Source: DATFQE01 sp963733845
GTDB taxonomy: Bacteria > Actinomycetota > Thermoleophilia > Gaiellales > Gaiellaceae
Assembly (NCBI GenBank): GCA_963733845.1
Contig: CAVTEM010000006.1
Coordinates: 154,792-218,791 of the forward strand
Direction: 5' to 3'
Length of the DNA: 64,000 nucleotides
In this document: positions 1-8,864 of the stretch, piece by piece
Numbering within the stretch: the stretch's first letter is position 1
How the letters are laid out: the number at the start of each line of letters is the position of its first letter
Translations under genes and position numbers: made by a program
The notes under the pieces: generated by a model
What the model saw: only the letters and a program-made list of their open reading frames with translations
What the model was told of the DNA's origin: nothing
Database searches by the model: none

Positions 1-43
1 GGCGGCCGAGCGGCTCGAGCTCGTCCAGCGGGAGCGGGATCAC
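1..43 (-). CDS. murF: MurF N-terminus (partial, runs off the window)
   Basis: A GTG at 43-41 overlaps the TGA of murE (GTGA) and opens a frame beginning MIPLPLDELEPLG, the usual start of UDP-N-acetylmuramoyl-tripeptide--D-alanyl-D-alanine ligase. Only 14 codons are present. MurF adds the D-Ala-D-Ala dipeptide after MurE in cytoplasmic peptidoglycan precursor synthesis, and murE-murF is the normal order of the dcw cluster. The assignment rests on this short N-terminus plus position. Confidence 0.7.
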   Translation of the reverse strand, partial: MIPLPLDELEPLGR

Positions 44-1476
44 GCCTTCGCCGCCAGAGAGCGGAGAGCCTCGCGTGCCACCTCGCGATCGTCGAAAGGC
101 AGCACGGTCCCGCCGATCTCCTGGCCCTGCTCGTGGCCCTTCCCGGCGATCACGACGACGTCTCCCGGCCCTGCGGCTTCGAGCGCGCGCTCGATCGCCG
201 CCCTGCGGTCCGGCTCCACCTCCAGCCGGTCGGGCGCCCCGGCCACGACCTCGTCGATGATGGCGTCTGGATCCTCGCTGCGCGGGTTGTCGGAGGTGAC
301 GAGCGCCAGGTCGGCGAGGTCCGCGGCGATCCGGCCCATCAGCGGACGCTTTGCCCGGTCCCTGTCTCCCCCGCAGCCGAAGACGCACAGCACCCGGCCC
401 GTCGCCAGCTCCTGCGCGGTTCGGAGCACGTGCTCGAGGGCGCCCGGCTTGTGCGAGTAGTCGACGACGACCGTGAACGGCTGGCCCTCGTCGACGGTCT
501 CGAAGCGTCCGGGAACGCCCTCCACCCCTGCGATTCCGGCCGCGATCGCGTCGTCCGGCACGTCGAGCAGGAGCCCGACGGCGACGGCGGCGAGCACGTT
601 CTCGACGTTGAAGCGCCCGCGCAGTCGCGTCTCGAGGTCGATGCCGCCGGCCGTGAAACGCCCGCCCTCGAGACCGTCGGGCCGGATCTCGGCGTCGTCG
701 GCGAAGCCGTACGTGAGTACCGGCGCGCGCCCGAGAGCGCGGAGCTCCTCGGCCAGCTCGCGCCCGTGCGGATCGCCAACGTTGACCGCGGCCGGCGGCG
801 GGTCGGCGCCCACGAACAGCCGGCGCTTGGCGGCGTAGTAGCGCTCCATCGTGCCGTGGAAGTCCAGGTGCTCCTCGGTCAGGTTCGTGAACGCCAGCGC
901 GGCGAAGCGCACACCGGCCAGGCGGCCGAGCTCGGAGCCGTGGGAGGTCGCCTCGAGCGCCACGCTCCGGTCGCCGGCCTCCAGCATCGCGCGGAAGGCG
1001 CGCTGGAGGTCGATCGCTTCGGGCGTCGTCCGCACGGCCGGCTTGCGCTCGCCGCCGATGCGGCTCTCGACCGTGCCCATCAGTCCCGGCCTGCGCCCGG
1101 CGGCCTCGAGCACCGCGTAGAGGAGGTACGTGGTCGTCGTCTTGCCGGTCGTCCCCGTCACGCCGGCGACCTCGAGCTCGCGGGTCGGATGGCCGAAGAA
1201 GGCGGCCGCCGCAGCTGGCATCGCGGCACGCGTGTCCTCGAGGACGACCTGCGGGACCTCGAGCGGCAGCCGCCGCTCGACCGCGAGCGCGACGGCCCCG
1301 TGCTCCAGCGCGGCCGGCGCGAAGTCGTGCCCGTCCGCGCGCGAGCCCGGGACGCAGAAGAAGAGCGATCCGGGCCGGACGCCCCCGGCTGCGTACGCGA
1401 GGTCGGCGATCTCGACCGAGTCGTCGCCGACGACCTCGGTGGGCGACAGCGCCGCACTGAGCTCGCGCAGCCTCAT
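40..1476 (-). CDS. murE: UDP-N-acetylmuramoyl-tripeptide synthetase MurE
   Basis: A 478-residue Mur ligase that adds the third-position diamino acid to UDP-MurNAc-L-Ala-D-Glu using ATP. The N-terminal UDP-binding domain is followed by the ATP-binding P-loop GTTGKTTT at about residues 108-115, the central ligase region and a C-terminal domain carrying DNPRSEDP (about residue 396). DNPR is the known specificity motif for meso-diaminopimelate, so a DAP-type wall is expected. Length is normal for the family. It starts 12 bp after ftsI, and its TGA overlaps the murF GTG, so it belongs to the mraZ-to-murF operon. Confidence 0.96.
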   Translation of the reverse strand: MRLRELSAALSPTEVVGDDSVEIADLAYAAGGVRPGSLFFCVPGSRADGHDFAPAALEHGAVALAVERRLPLEVPQVVLEDTRAAMPAAAAAFFGHPTRELEVAGVTGTTGKTTTTYLLYAVLEAAGRRPGLMGTVESRIGGERKPAVRTTPEAIDLQRAFRAMLEAGDRSVALEATSHGSELGRLAGVRFAALAFTNLTEEHLDFHGTMERYYAAKRRLFVGADPPPAAVNVGDPHGRELAEELRALGRAPVLTYGFADDAEIRPDGLEGGRFTAGGIDLETRLRGRFNVENVLAAVAVGLLLDVPDDAIAAGIAGVEGVPGRFETVDEGQPFTVVVDYSHKPGALEHVLRTAQELATGRVLCVFGCGGDRDRAKRPLMGRIAADLADLALVTSDNPRSEDPDAIIDEVVAGAPDRLEVEPDRRAAIERALEAAGPGDVVVIAGKGHEQGQEIGGTVLPFDDREVAREALRSLAAKA

Positions 1477-1488
1477 CGACCGGCGAGG

Positions 1489-3171
1489 TTAGCGAGGGGT
1501 GAGGTCGTCCGGCGGGATCTCGAGGTACTGGAGCGCGTACCGGGCGATCTCCTGGAACGCGGGCGCGGCCACGACGCCGCCCCAGATCGCCCCGCGGGGC
1601 TCGTCGACCGAGACCAGGACGACGAGGCGAGGCGCGTTCGCCGGCACGACGCCGACGAAGGACGCCACGTAGCGCGTGTCCGAGTAGCCGCCTCTTTCGG
1701 GCTTGGAGGCGGTGCCGGTCTTGCCCGCGACGCTATAGCCCTCGAGCCGGGCGAGCGCGCCGGTGCCGCCGGTTTCGTTGACGACGTCCTGCATCATCGC
1801 CATCACCTGCGAGGCGACCGGCTTCGAGACGATGCGGCGGCGCTTCGGAGCGGCGGCCGCTCTGGGCCCGACCCGCTTCACGAGGTGCGGACGCACCCAC
1901 ACGCCGCCGTTCGCCACGGCGCCGTAGGCCGCGGCCATCTGCACCGGCGTGACTGCGATCCCCTGCCCGATCGGGACGTTGCCGATCGTCGAGCCCGACC
2001 ACTTCTCGACCGGCAGCACGATCCCGCGCGTCTCGCCCGGGAAGTCCACGCCGGTCTTGCGGCCGAAGCCGAAGCGCTCGATCCAGCGGGCGAGCCGGTT
2101 CGGGCCCAGCATCTGCGCGACCGTGACCGTGCCGACGTTCGACGACCGCGAGAGGATCTGGGCGACCGTCATCCGCTCGGTGGCCCGCTCGTGCGAGTCG
2201 TGGATCCTGCGGTCGGCGACCTCGATCTCGTACGGGAGCGTGAAGGCGGTCGACGGAGCGACCACCCCGGTCGTGAGCGCCGCCGCGATCGTCACCACCT
2301 TGAAGGTCGAGCCCGGCTCGTAGGTGTCCGTGACCGCGCGGTTGCGCTGCACGTCGCGCGGCACGAGCCCGTACTTGTTCGCGTCGAAGCTGGGGACCGT
2401 CGCCATCGCGAGGATCTCGCCGTTCCGCGGGTCGAGCACGATCGCGGAGCCGGCCTGCGCGCCCCAGTTCGTCACCGTCCGCTGCAGAACGCTCTCGGCG
2501 TAGGACTGGATCGTGTGGTCGAGCGTGACCACGACGTCGTCGCCGTCGCGCGCGGGCTTGGACTCGACGACGTCGATCGAGCGGCCGCTCGGGTCGCGGA
2601 CGAAGCGCTCGCGGCCGGGGAGGCCGGAGAGCTGCCGGTCGAACGCGAGCTCGAGGCCCGCGAGGCCGCGGTTGTCGGTGCCCGCGTAGCCGAGCACCTG
2701 CGCGGCGATGCGTCCCTGGGGATAGGCGCGCCGCTCCTCGGAGGTGAAGAACAGTCCCGTGATGCCGCGCTCCTTCAGCTTCCGCGCGCGCTCGGGATCG
2801 GCCTTGCGCGCGAGGTAGACGAACCCCCGCGAGCGGTCGGCGAGCTTCGGGTAGAGCTCCTCAGGGTCGAGGCCGAGATCCTTGCCCGCGGCGAGCGCGG
2901 CGGCGCGCGGATCGGCGACCTGGCGTGGGTTGGCGAAGACGGTGATGGCCTCGCGCCCGATCGCGAGCTGGAGCCCGGTGCGGTCGATGATCGCGCCGCG
3001 GCCGGCAGGCAGCGTCACCGTCGAGTCGTGCTGCTCCGTCGCGAGCCGCGAGAGCGTCCCAGCCTGGACCGCCTGGAGCCAGACTGCCCGCCCGAGCATG
3101 GCCGCGAACGCGACGGCGAAGACGACGAGCAGGAAGCGGATCCGTCGGTTGGAGAGCCGCGGTGGGGTCAC
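1489..3171 (-). CDS. ftsI: Peptidoglycan D,D-transpeptidase FtsI (PBP3)
   Basis: A 560-residue class B penicillin-binding protein that crosslinks septal peptidoglycan. It has a short cytoplasmic N-terminus, one membrane anchor (about residues 12-34), a PBP dimerisation domain and a transpeptidase domain with all three active-site motifs: STFK at 288-291 (nucleophile Ser288), SSN at 343-345 and KTGTA near 484. No PASTA domains follow, unlike PBPs of some Gram-positives. The GTG start at 3171 overlaps the TGA of ftsL, which suggests translational coupling within the division operon. Confidence 0.95.
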   Translation of the reverse strand: MTPPRLSNRRIRFLLVVFAVAFAAMLGRAVWLQAVQAGTLSRLATEQHDSTVTLPAGRGAIIDRTGLQLAIGREAITVFANPRQVADPRAAALAAGKDLGLDPEELYPKLADRSRGFVYLARKADPERARKLKERGITGLFFTSEERRAYPQGRIAAQVLGYAGTDNRGLAGLELAFDRQLSGLPGRERFVRDPSGRSIDVVESKPARDGDDVVVTLDHTIQSYAESVLQRTVTNWGAQAGSAIVLDPRNGEILAMATVPSFDANKYGLVPRDVQRNRAVTDTYEPGSTFKVVTIAAALTTGVVAPSTAFTLPYEIEVADRRIHDSHERATERMTVAQILSRSSNVGTVTVAQMLGPNRLARWIERFGFGRKTGVDFPGETRGIVLPVEKWSGSTIGNVPIGQGIAVTPVQMAAAYGAVANGGVWVRPHLVKRVGPRAAAAPKRRRIVSKPVASQVMAMMQDVVNETGGTGALARLEGYSVAGKTGTASKPERGGYSDTRYVASFVGVVPANAPRLVVLVSVDEPRGAIWGGVVAAPAFQEIARYALQYLEIPPDDLTPR

Positions 3172-3539
3172 CGGCCTGCGGGCTCGAGCGTGATGTACGT
3201 GGTCTGGTCCGGCTCGGCGGGAACGAGGCCGAGACGGTCGCGCGCGAGGGTCTGGATCCGGCCGGACGCCTCGACCGACGCCAGGCGCGAGGCGAGCTCG
3301 TTGTTCTGGGCGCGGAGCTCCTGCTTCTCGCGCGCGAGGCCGTCGAGCTCGACGTTGAGGCGCAGCACCGCCACGTTCATGGCGACCACGCCGGCCAGGA
3401 GCGCCGTCACGAACACGATCCAGACGACGCCGCCCGCGACGCCCTTGGAGCGGACGGGCTGACGCTTCGGCGCAGCGCGGGGCTTCGGGCGGGCCTGCCT
3501 GGGCCGGACGGCGGTCTTGGCTGCGGCGGTCGCGGCCAC
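3168..3539 (-). CDS. ftsL: FtsL-like septum protein
   Basis: I place the start at the GTG at 3539, which shares a base with the TAG of rsmH (TAGTG), giving 123 residues; longer readings run into rsmH. The protein has a basic, Pro-rich cytoplasmic tail, one transmembrane helix (about residues 35-57) and a leucine-zipper-like coiled coil outside (NVELDGLAREKQELRAQNNE). This is the layout of FtsL, the bitopic partner of FtsB/FtsQ in the divisome. Sequence identity in this family is low, so the call leans on topology and on position between rsmH and ftsI. Confidence 0.8.
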   Translation of the reverse strand: MAATAAAKTAVRPRQARPKPRAAPKRQPVRSKGVAGGVVWIVFVTALLAGVVAMNVAVLRLNVELDGLAREKQELRAQNNELASRLASVEASGRIQTLARDRLGLVPAEPDQTTYITLEPAGR

Positions 3540-4495
3540 TAGGTCCTCACGGCGACCCGCAGGCGGGCGGAGGCCGAGCGCGGATTGGCGGCTGTCTCGC
3601 GGCTGTTCGCGCGGATCGGCCGACGGTTGAGCGCCCGCAACTCCGGCTCGTGACCGCACACGCAGACCGGGAAGTCGGGCGGGCAGATGCAACCGCGCTC
3701 GTGCTCGCGCATGAAGCGCTTGACGAGCCGGTCCTCGAGCGAGTGGAAGCTGATCACGGCGAGACGTCCGCCGGGCCGCAGCATCTCGAAGGCCGCGGGA
3801 AGCGCGTGCTCGAGCTCGCCGAGCTCGTCGTTGACGGCGATACGGAGCGCCTGGAAGACACGCTTGGCCGGATGCCCGTCGCCGAAGCGCGCGGGCGCTG
3901 GGATCGCCGCCCGGATGATCTCCACGAGCTCGCCGGTCCGCTCGATCGGCCGGCGGCGGCGCTCACGCCCGATCGCCCGGGCGATCTGGCGGGCGTAGCG
4001 CTCCTCGCCGTAGCGCTTGAAGATCTGGGTCAGGTCGCGCTCGGACGATTCGTTGACGAGCTCTCGCGCGGAGACCTCGTCACGCGGATTCATGCGCATG
4101 TCGAGCGGTGCGTCGACGGCATATGAGAAGCCGCGTTCGGGCCGGTCGAGCTGCATCGACGACACGCCGAGGTCGAGGAGGATCGCATCTGCGCCGATGC
4201 CGTTGCCGGCCAGCTGGCCGAGAACGTCTGACGCCTCGCCGCGGTGCAGGCGGGCGGGGACGCCGGCCGTGCGCTTGAAGCGATCGAAGTACGCCTGCAC
4301 GGTGGGGTCGCGGTCGATCGCGATGAACTTGCCGCTGCCCTGCAGATCGGCGGCCAGCAGCGACGCATGCCCGCCGGCGCCGAACGTGGCGTCCACGACG
4401 GTCTCACCCGGCTGGACGGCGAGGAGCTCGCGCACCTCGGCGGCGAGGACGGGGACGTGGTCAGTCGAGTTGGGTTGCAAGACGTTCGGCAACAT
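3539..4495 (-). CDS. rsmH: 16S rRNA (cytosine1402-N4)-methyltransferase RsmH
   Basis: A 318-residue SAM-dependent methyltransferase (MraW) for C1402 of 16S rRNA. The N-terminus carries DHVPVL, then the SAM-binding loop DATFGAGGHA; family blocks DLGVSSMQLD, RPERGFSY and VISFHSLEDRLVK follow, as does a Cys-rich segment near the C-terminus typical of actinobacterial versions. It overlaps the end of mraZ by 35 bp. A TTG codon a few codons downstream of the ATG could also serve as start. It is the second gene of the MraZ-controlled operon. Confidence 0.95.
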   Translation of the reverse strand: MLPNVLQPNSTDHVPVLAAEVRELLAVQPGETVVDATFGAGGHASLLAADLQGSGKFIAIDRDPTVQAYFDRFKRTAGVPARLHRGEASDVLGQLAGNGIGADAILLDLGVSSMQLDRPERGFSYAVDAPLDMRMNPRDEVSARELVNESSERDLTQIFKRYGEERYARQIARAIGRERRRRPIERTGELVEIIRAAIPAPARFGDGHPAKRVFQALRIAVNDELGELEHALPAAFEMLRPGGRLAVISFHSLEDRLVKRFMREHERGCICPPDFPVCVCGHEPELRALNRRPIRANSRETAANPRSASARLRVAVRT

Positions 4496-4895
4496 GCTCT
4501 GCGCTCCCTTCGACCTCTGTCAGCTGCTTGCGCCACGTGTCGCGGTCCCAGATCTCCGCCCGGTCGCCGACGCCTGCGACGACGACCTCGCGGTCGAGCC
4601 CGGCGTGCTGGAGGAGGGCGGTCGAAAGCGTCACGCGGCCCTGCTTGTCCGGCTTGTCCTCGGAGGCGCCTGCGTAGTAGTAGCGGTGCATCTGCCTGGC
4701 TTCCTTGCTGAACGGGTTGAGCGGGTCGAGCCACGAGGCCACGAGCCGCTCCCACTGCTCGCGCGGGTAGGCGGAGAGACATCCCTCCAGCCCGCGGGTG
4801 ACCACCACTCCTCCGGCGAAGGTCTCGCGAAACCTGGCCGGAAGAGTGAGCCGGTTCTTGTCATCGATCGTGTGCTCGTACTCGCCGAGAAGCAT
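4461..4895 (-). CDS. mraZ: Transcriptional regulator MraZ
   Basis: A 144-residue protein with two AbrB-like swapped-hairpin (MraZ) domains: MLLGEYEHTIDDKNRLTLPA at the N-terminus and a second repeat around SEDKPDKQGRVTLS. The ATG at 4895 is chosen over an upstream in-frame ATG because the conserved family N-terminus begins there and the upstream part would run through the operator. MraZ is a cytoplasmic DNA-binding ring protein that represses its own dcw operon in the species studied. It is the first gene of mraZ-rsmH-ftsL-ftsI-murE-murF. Confidence 0.96.
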   Translation of the reverse strand: MLLGEYEHTIDDKNRLTLPARFRETFAGGVVVTRGLEGCLSAYPREQWERLVASWLDPLNPFSKEARQMHRYYYAGASEDKPDKQGRVTLSTALLQHAGLDREVVVAGVGDRAEIWDRDTWRKQLTEVEGSAEHVAERLATQLD

Positions 4896-4917
4896 CGCAA
4901 TCCGGTCGTAGGTTCTT

Positions 4918-4954
4918 CCCCACTTTCCCCCACTGTAGACCACGGACACCCCAC
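4918..4954 (-). promoter_or_regulatory. MraZ operator: four GTGG(GG) boxes
   Basis: Read on the minus strand, GTGGGG/GTGG boxes end at 4954, 4943, 4933 and 4923, a pitch of 11, 10 and 10 bp, finishing 23 bp before the mraZ ATG. MraZ is known to bind direct GTGGG-type repeats at about 10-bp pitch upstream of its own gene. Autoregulation of the division operon is therefore expected, although binding here is inferred from sequence. Confidence 0.8.
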
Positions 4955-4965
4955 TCCGCAACCCC

Positions 4966-5129
4966 AGTGGGCCCGACCCCTACAGCGGGATCAGCTCAAC
5001 GACTACGACGCCGGCGTGGCCTACCTGTCGCCTATCGGCTGGCGGACCCGAACATCACCGATGCGGAACGGGCACGAGTGCGCCGACTGGCAGAGCGGGA
5101 AGCCCCGCCCGAGGGCGGGGCTTCCTGAG
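4966..5129 (+). pseudogene. Possible 3' remnant of an unknown gene
   Basis: Two plus-strand frames read like one protein tail: RDQLNDYDAGVAYL (about 4988-5031), then after a one-base shift YRLADPNITDAERARVRRLA and a stop TGA near 5127-5129. I do not recognise the family. Upstream the frame runs into the MraZ operator and the antisense of mraZ, so any 5' part is missing. It could be a chance open stretch in GC-rich DNA. Confidence 0.2.
5100..5123 (-). terminator. Intrinsic terminator-like hairpin
   Basis: A perfect 11-bp inverted repeat (AAGCCCCGCCC, 2-base loop, GGGCGGGGCTT) lies 30 bp beyond the stop of the minus-strand fibronectin-III gene. No T-run follows, which is usual in high-GC Gram-positives. 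Confidence 0.6.
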
Positions 5130-5152
5130 GAGGTGAGGCTGCAAGCCTTTGC

Positions 5153-6099
5153 CTAGCAGATGAAGACGATCTCGTTGCTGTGCCCCGACGCGTTGCCGGA
5201 GGTGTCGACCGCCTGGAGCGTGAACCTGTTTTCGCCCGTGGTGTGGCAGTACACGAGCTCGTCGCCGTACCCGATCGCGAGGTGCTCCGGCACGCCGTTC
5301 ACGTAGACGTCGTACAGGATCTGGGACTGCGGATCGGTGTCGTCCGTCGACTGATCCCATTCGAGCCAGATCTCCGGCGAGGAGGTCTGCGGCGACAGGC
5401 GCAGGTTCGTCGGCGCTGTCGGCGGCGTCGCCTCGGTGGGCGCCGGTGTCGTCACGGTCACGACGTCGCTCCGGTTCGTGTTCCCGAAGTGGTCGCGCAC
5501 CGTGACCTGGAGGTTGTAGGTCGTGGACGGTGTGCGGTCGAGGACGAGTGCCGACTGGTAGCCGATCTGGTCCGCGCCGTAGTCGACGCCGTTCACGAGG
5601 AGCGTGTACCAGACCTGGCTCGTGTCGTCGACCGACCTCGTCCAGGCGACGGCGACCCGCACCGGCCAGACGCCGGTGAGCGAGAGCTCGGGCGCGGTCG
5701 GCGCCGTTGTGTCCGGCGGCGTCGAGTAGGTGACGGTGTTGCTGGGCGCCGATCGCTTCCCACTCGATTCGATCGCGACCACGGAGTAGTTGAACGTCGA
5801 GCCCGGCCACAACCTCGAGAACGTGAACGTCGTCGTCGGCGGGTCGACCCTGATGCAGCCGAGGCCATCGCGCTGGATGCAATACCACCAGTTGGTCGAG
5901 CCGCTCTTGGCCGCGGTCCACGTGAGCGTGATGCTGTACGGCCCGTTCACGGTCAGCTGGAGATTCGTCGGCGCCGAGGGGCCACCCGGGGGGCGAGCGG
6001 CGGCGGTGGTGGCGCCGGCTTCCTCGCGGCGGCGCCCCCGATGAGGACGAACGCGAGCACGAAGACGGTCGAGGCAAGGACGATGCGGCGGACAGGCAT
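5153..6099 (-). CDS. Secreted protein with three fibronectin type III domains (frameshift in assembly)
   Basis: The ATG at 6099 opens a clear Sec signal (MPVRRIVLASTVFVLAFVLI) and a Pro-rich linker. The remaining 265 or so residues are in the next frame and contain three fibronectin-III units, each starting with a SAPTNL/TAPTAPELS/TAPTNLRLS-like turn and carrying W and Y core residues. The break falls in the six-base homopolymer at 5988-5993: one extra base restores PLAPPGGPSAPTNL. I therefore read it as one intact gene with a homopolymer error. FnIII modules mediate extracellular protein or polysaccharide contacts; no catalytic domain is seen. Confidence 0.75.
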
Positions 6100-6258
6100 G
6101 GTTCCCCTCCCAAGCGTGGTGGCATTCCCCGGCGTTCCTCTTCTCCGCTAGCTACGCACCGCCTCGCCGGATGGATTGGCCCTTGACTCGAGCTTCGGCT
6201 GGGGCCGCCGCGACGGCATGGCGGGGCAGCGAACTTCTCTCAGCTTGCGGCCGGGCGT

Positions 6259-6504
6259 CTACTCGTCGCGCTCCCGGCGCTCGAGCCGCTCGTACTTGAC
6301 CGCCTCCCAGTCGACCTGCTCGTCCTCGTCGACCGGTCCCTCTGTCTGACGCGATCGAAGCCTGACAGTTGCGATCACCGCCGCGATCAGCAGAGCGATC
6401 ACGAAAATGTCGATCAGGATCCCGGTGATGAGCCCGGCCACTCGCACGGCCAGAACGAGCGCCCACACGATCCACAGGACAAGGGCGATCTTGCCCTTGC
6501 TCAT
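6259..6504 (-). CDS. Small two-helix membrane protein
   Basis: About 81 residues from the ATG at 6504 (MSKGKIALVLWIVW); an in-frame ATG at 6537 would add 11 residues. Two hydrophobic helices fill the first half, and the tail is charged and acidic-basic (VDEDEQVDWEAVKYERLERR). I do not recognise a family. It is monocistronic on the minus strand, divergent from the MalT-like gene. Confidence 0.6.
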   Translation of the reverse strand: MSKGKIALVLWIVWALVLAVRVAGLITGILIDIFVIALLIAAVIATVRLRSRQTEGPVDEDEQVDWEAVKYERLERRERDE

Positions 6505-6761
6505 CAGCTCTGGTTCGGCTGCGCTCAGCGGACTCAACCCCCTCTACGACATCGTCGTCGAGCAACCGGCATCGTGCCCGAGCGCTCCAGGGCCACGGCC
6601 TGCAATCCGCAGCGACGAGCAAAGGTTCAGGTCGACCCATGAGCGAGTGATCGGAACGACAACCAGCGGAGGTCTCGACGGCCCGCACGAAACCGACGCC
6701 GCACTGTCTCCGGTACTTCCTGTGATTACGATGGCGGCGGCGACCGAGGGAGACCGGTTCC

Positions 6762-8840
6762 ATGCGCCAGACACGCGGCGAGAGCGGCCTCGCGCTCGAG
6801 ACGAAGCTGCTCGCGCCCGCGACGAGACCGGGTTGGGTCGACCGGCCCGCGCTCGCCTACGAGCTCGAACGCGGCGCCGGCGCGCGGTTGACGCTGGTCT
6901 CGGCGCCGGTCGGAGCGGGCAAGTCGACGCTGCTGGCGCAGTGGGCGGCCACGTCGTACGGCCGCGACTTCGCCTGGTTGACGCTCGATCGGGGCGACAA
7001 CTCGCCGACGCTGTTCTGGACCTACGTCGTCTCCGCACTCAGGACGGTTCGGCCCGGCTTCGGCGAGCAGGTGTTACGGCTCCTTCGCGCGCCCGGCGTC
7101 GTCGTCGACGACGATGTCCTGCCCCTGCTCGCCGACGCAGCTGACGAGCTCGACTCTGTCACGCTTGTCCTCGACGACTTCCAGACGATCACGGACGACG
7201 GCGTCCACGAAGGCCTGCTCTACCTGATCGAGCGGCTTCCTCCGGGCGCTCGGGTCGTGATCGCGACGCAGGTGGATCCCCCACTCCCGCTCGAGCAGCT
7301 CCGGGCGGAGGGCGGCCTCTGCGAGATCCGCGACCTCGGACTCACGGCCGACCAGACAGCCGCGCTCCTGCGAACCGTGCTCAGGGTCGAGCTCGAGCGG
7401 GACGACGTGCGCGGTGTCCACGAGTGGACCGAGGGCTGGGTCGCCGGTGTTCAGCTGGCGGCGCTCTCGGCCGGCGGCCACGCCGATCCGCTGGCCGTCT
7501 TGAACGCTCTTCCGGCCAACGCGCAGAACGTCGTCGACTACGTCTGGGACAGGGTGCTCGCCGGCCAACGTCCGGAGGTACGGCGGTTCCTCGCCGAGAC
7601 CTCGATCCTCGACCGCTTCTCCGCGCCCCTCTGCGCTGCGGTCAGCGAGCGCGACGACGCCGAGCAGCTGCTGGCGGAGTTGGAGCGGTCGAACGCCTTT
7701 CTCGTCACTCTGGACGCAAGCACTCGGTGGTACCGCTACCACCAGGTCTTTCGCGATGTGCTCGCCCGCGAGCTCTCAGCGCTGTCTCGAGCTGACGTGG
7801 CCAGTCTGCATCGACGGGCGAGCGAGTGGTACGCGTCGGCGGGATTCACCGTCGAGGCGATCGACCACGCAGTCGTCGCCGACGACGTCGAATATGCGAC
7901 CGATCTCCTCGTCCGGAACTGGCTCTCCCTCTACAGCGAAGGGCGCGGATTCAGGATCCTCGACTGGCTCGACCGTCTGCCGCCCGAGGTCCTGGCCTCG
8001 GACACGAGTCTCTGTCTCCTGGCCGCGAACATGGCCCGGTCGCTCGGCCGACGCGACGAAGTCGAACGCTGGCTCGCGGTGGCCGAGGCCGAAGGCCCCC
8101 TCGAGGCCCAGCTCCCGGGCCTCACAGACACGACGGCCGCAGCCGTCGCGATCAACCGAAGCATGCTCGCGCTCGGGGCCGGCGATGCCGCCGCCGCGCT
8201 CGCCGAGGTTCGCCGGGCAGAGGCCTCCGAGACCGATCCGGATGGTCTTGGACGAGTCGTCGCCTCGTTCTTCGTCGGGGTGGTTCTGTTCTTCGCGGAC
8301 GACGAGTCGGCCGAGGTTCACCTGGACGGCTTTCTGTCGGATCCGCGCACCGGCGACCAGCACGCTCGGGCCTACGCGGCACTCGCGTTTCTCGCCTACA
8401 TCGCGCTCGACCGTCGCGACGTCGGCAAGGCGCTTCGGCTCGCGGACGAGGCCCTCGAGCGCGCTCATGCGCACGGTCTCGATGAATATCCGACGACCTC
8501 GCTCGCGCGCGGAGCGCTGGGAGATGCCCTGCTCGCGAGCGGCGACCTCGAGGGCGCCGAGGAACATCTCGAACAGGCTGTGACGCTGGCTCGACGCGGC
8601 GGGGAGGGCTGCGACATCGCGCTCGCCCAGGTCGCTCTCGCGCGCCTGCGCGTCCGGCAGCGCAACTACGACGCGGCCCGCGACGCCCTAGCTGCGGCGC
8701 GCTCGGCGCTCGACGTGGCCGGCCTGCCGCGGATCACGCGGCTCGATCGTGAGCTTTCCCGGCTGTTGCTCCGCGCGGCTCCTGCCGCCACCGACACAAC
8801 GGCGGCGGCAGAAGCGTCGACCGAGCCCAAGCTCAACTAG
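6762..8840 (+). CDS. MalT/LuxR-type STAND ATPase lacking the DNA-binding domain
   Basis: A 692-residue protein preceded by a GAGGGAG ribosome site. The N-terminus matches the MalT/LAL regulator start (LETKLLAPATRPGWVDRPAL), followed by P-loop GAGKST (51-56), Walker B LVLDDF, a winged-helix-like region (EWTEGWVAGVQLAALS) and a TPR-rich second half. LAL regulators end with a LuxR helix-turn-helix. Here the TPR region ends in RELSRLLLRAAP plus about 18 low-complexity residues and a stop, with no HTH. I infer a signal-responsive NTPase that acts through a protein partner or is a derived, non-DNA-binding relative. Neighbours give no ligand. Confidence 0.85.
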   Translation: MRQTRGESGLALETKLLAPATRPGWVDRPALAYELERGAGARLTLVSAPVGAGKSTLLAQWAATSYGRDFAWLTLDRGDNSPTLFWTYVVSALRTVRPGFGEQVLRLLRAPGVVVDDDVLPLLADAADELDSVTLVLDDFQTITDDGVHEGLLYLIERLPPGARVVIATQVDPPLPLEQLRAEGGLCEIRDLGLTADQTAALLRTVLRVELERDDVRGVHEWTEGWVAGVQLAALSAGGHADPLAVLNALPANAQNVVDYVWDRVLAGQRPEVRRFLAETSILDRFSAPLCAAVSERDDAEQLLAELERSNAFLVTLDASTRWYRYHQVFRDVLARELSALSRADVASLHRRASEWYASAGFTVEAIDHAVVADDVEYATDLLVRNWLSLYSEGRGFRILDWLDRLPPEVLASDTSLCLLAANMARSLGRRDEVERWLAVAEAEGPLEAQLPGLTDTTAAAVAINRSMLALGAGDAAAALAEVRRAEASETDPDGLGRVVASFFVGVVLFFADDESAEVHLDGFLSDPRTGDQHARAYAALAFLAYIALDRRDVGKALRLADEALERAHAHGLDEYPTTSLARGALGDALLASGDLEGAEEHLEQAVTLARRGGEGCDIALAQVALARLRVRQRNYDAARDALAAARSALDVAGLPRITRLDRELSRLLLRAAPAATDTTAAAEASTEPKLN

Positions 8841-8864
8841 GCGCCGTCACCGGCCGACGCGGGG

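Noticed and set aside
133..3462. A plus-strand open frame of more than 1,100 codons opposite murE and ftsI
   Set aside because: It is antisense to genes with full catalytic motifs, has no recognisable domain, is Arg-rich and arises from GC-rich third-position bias.
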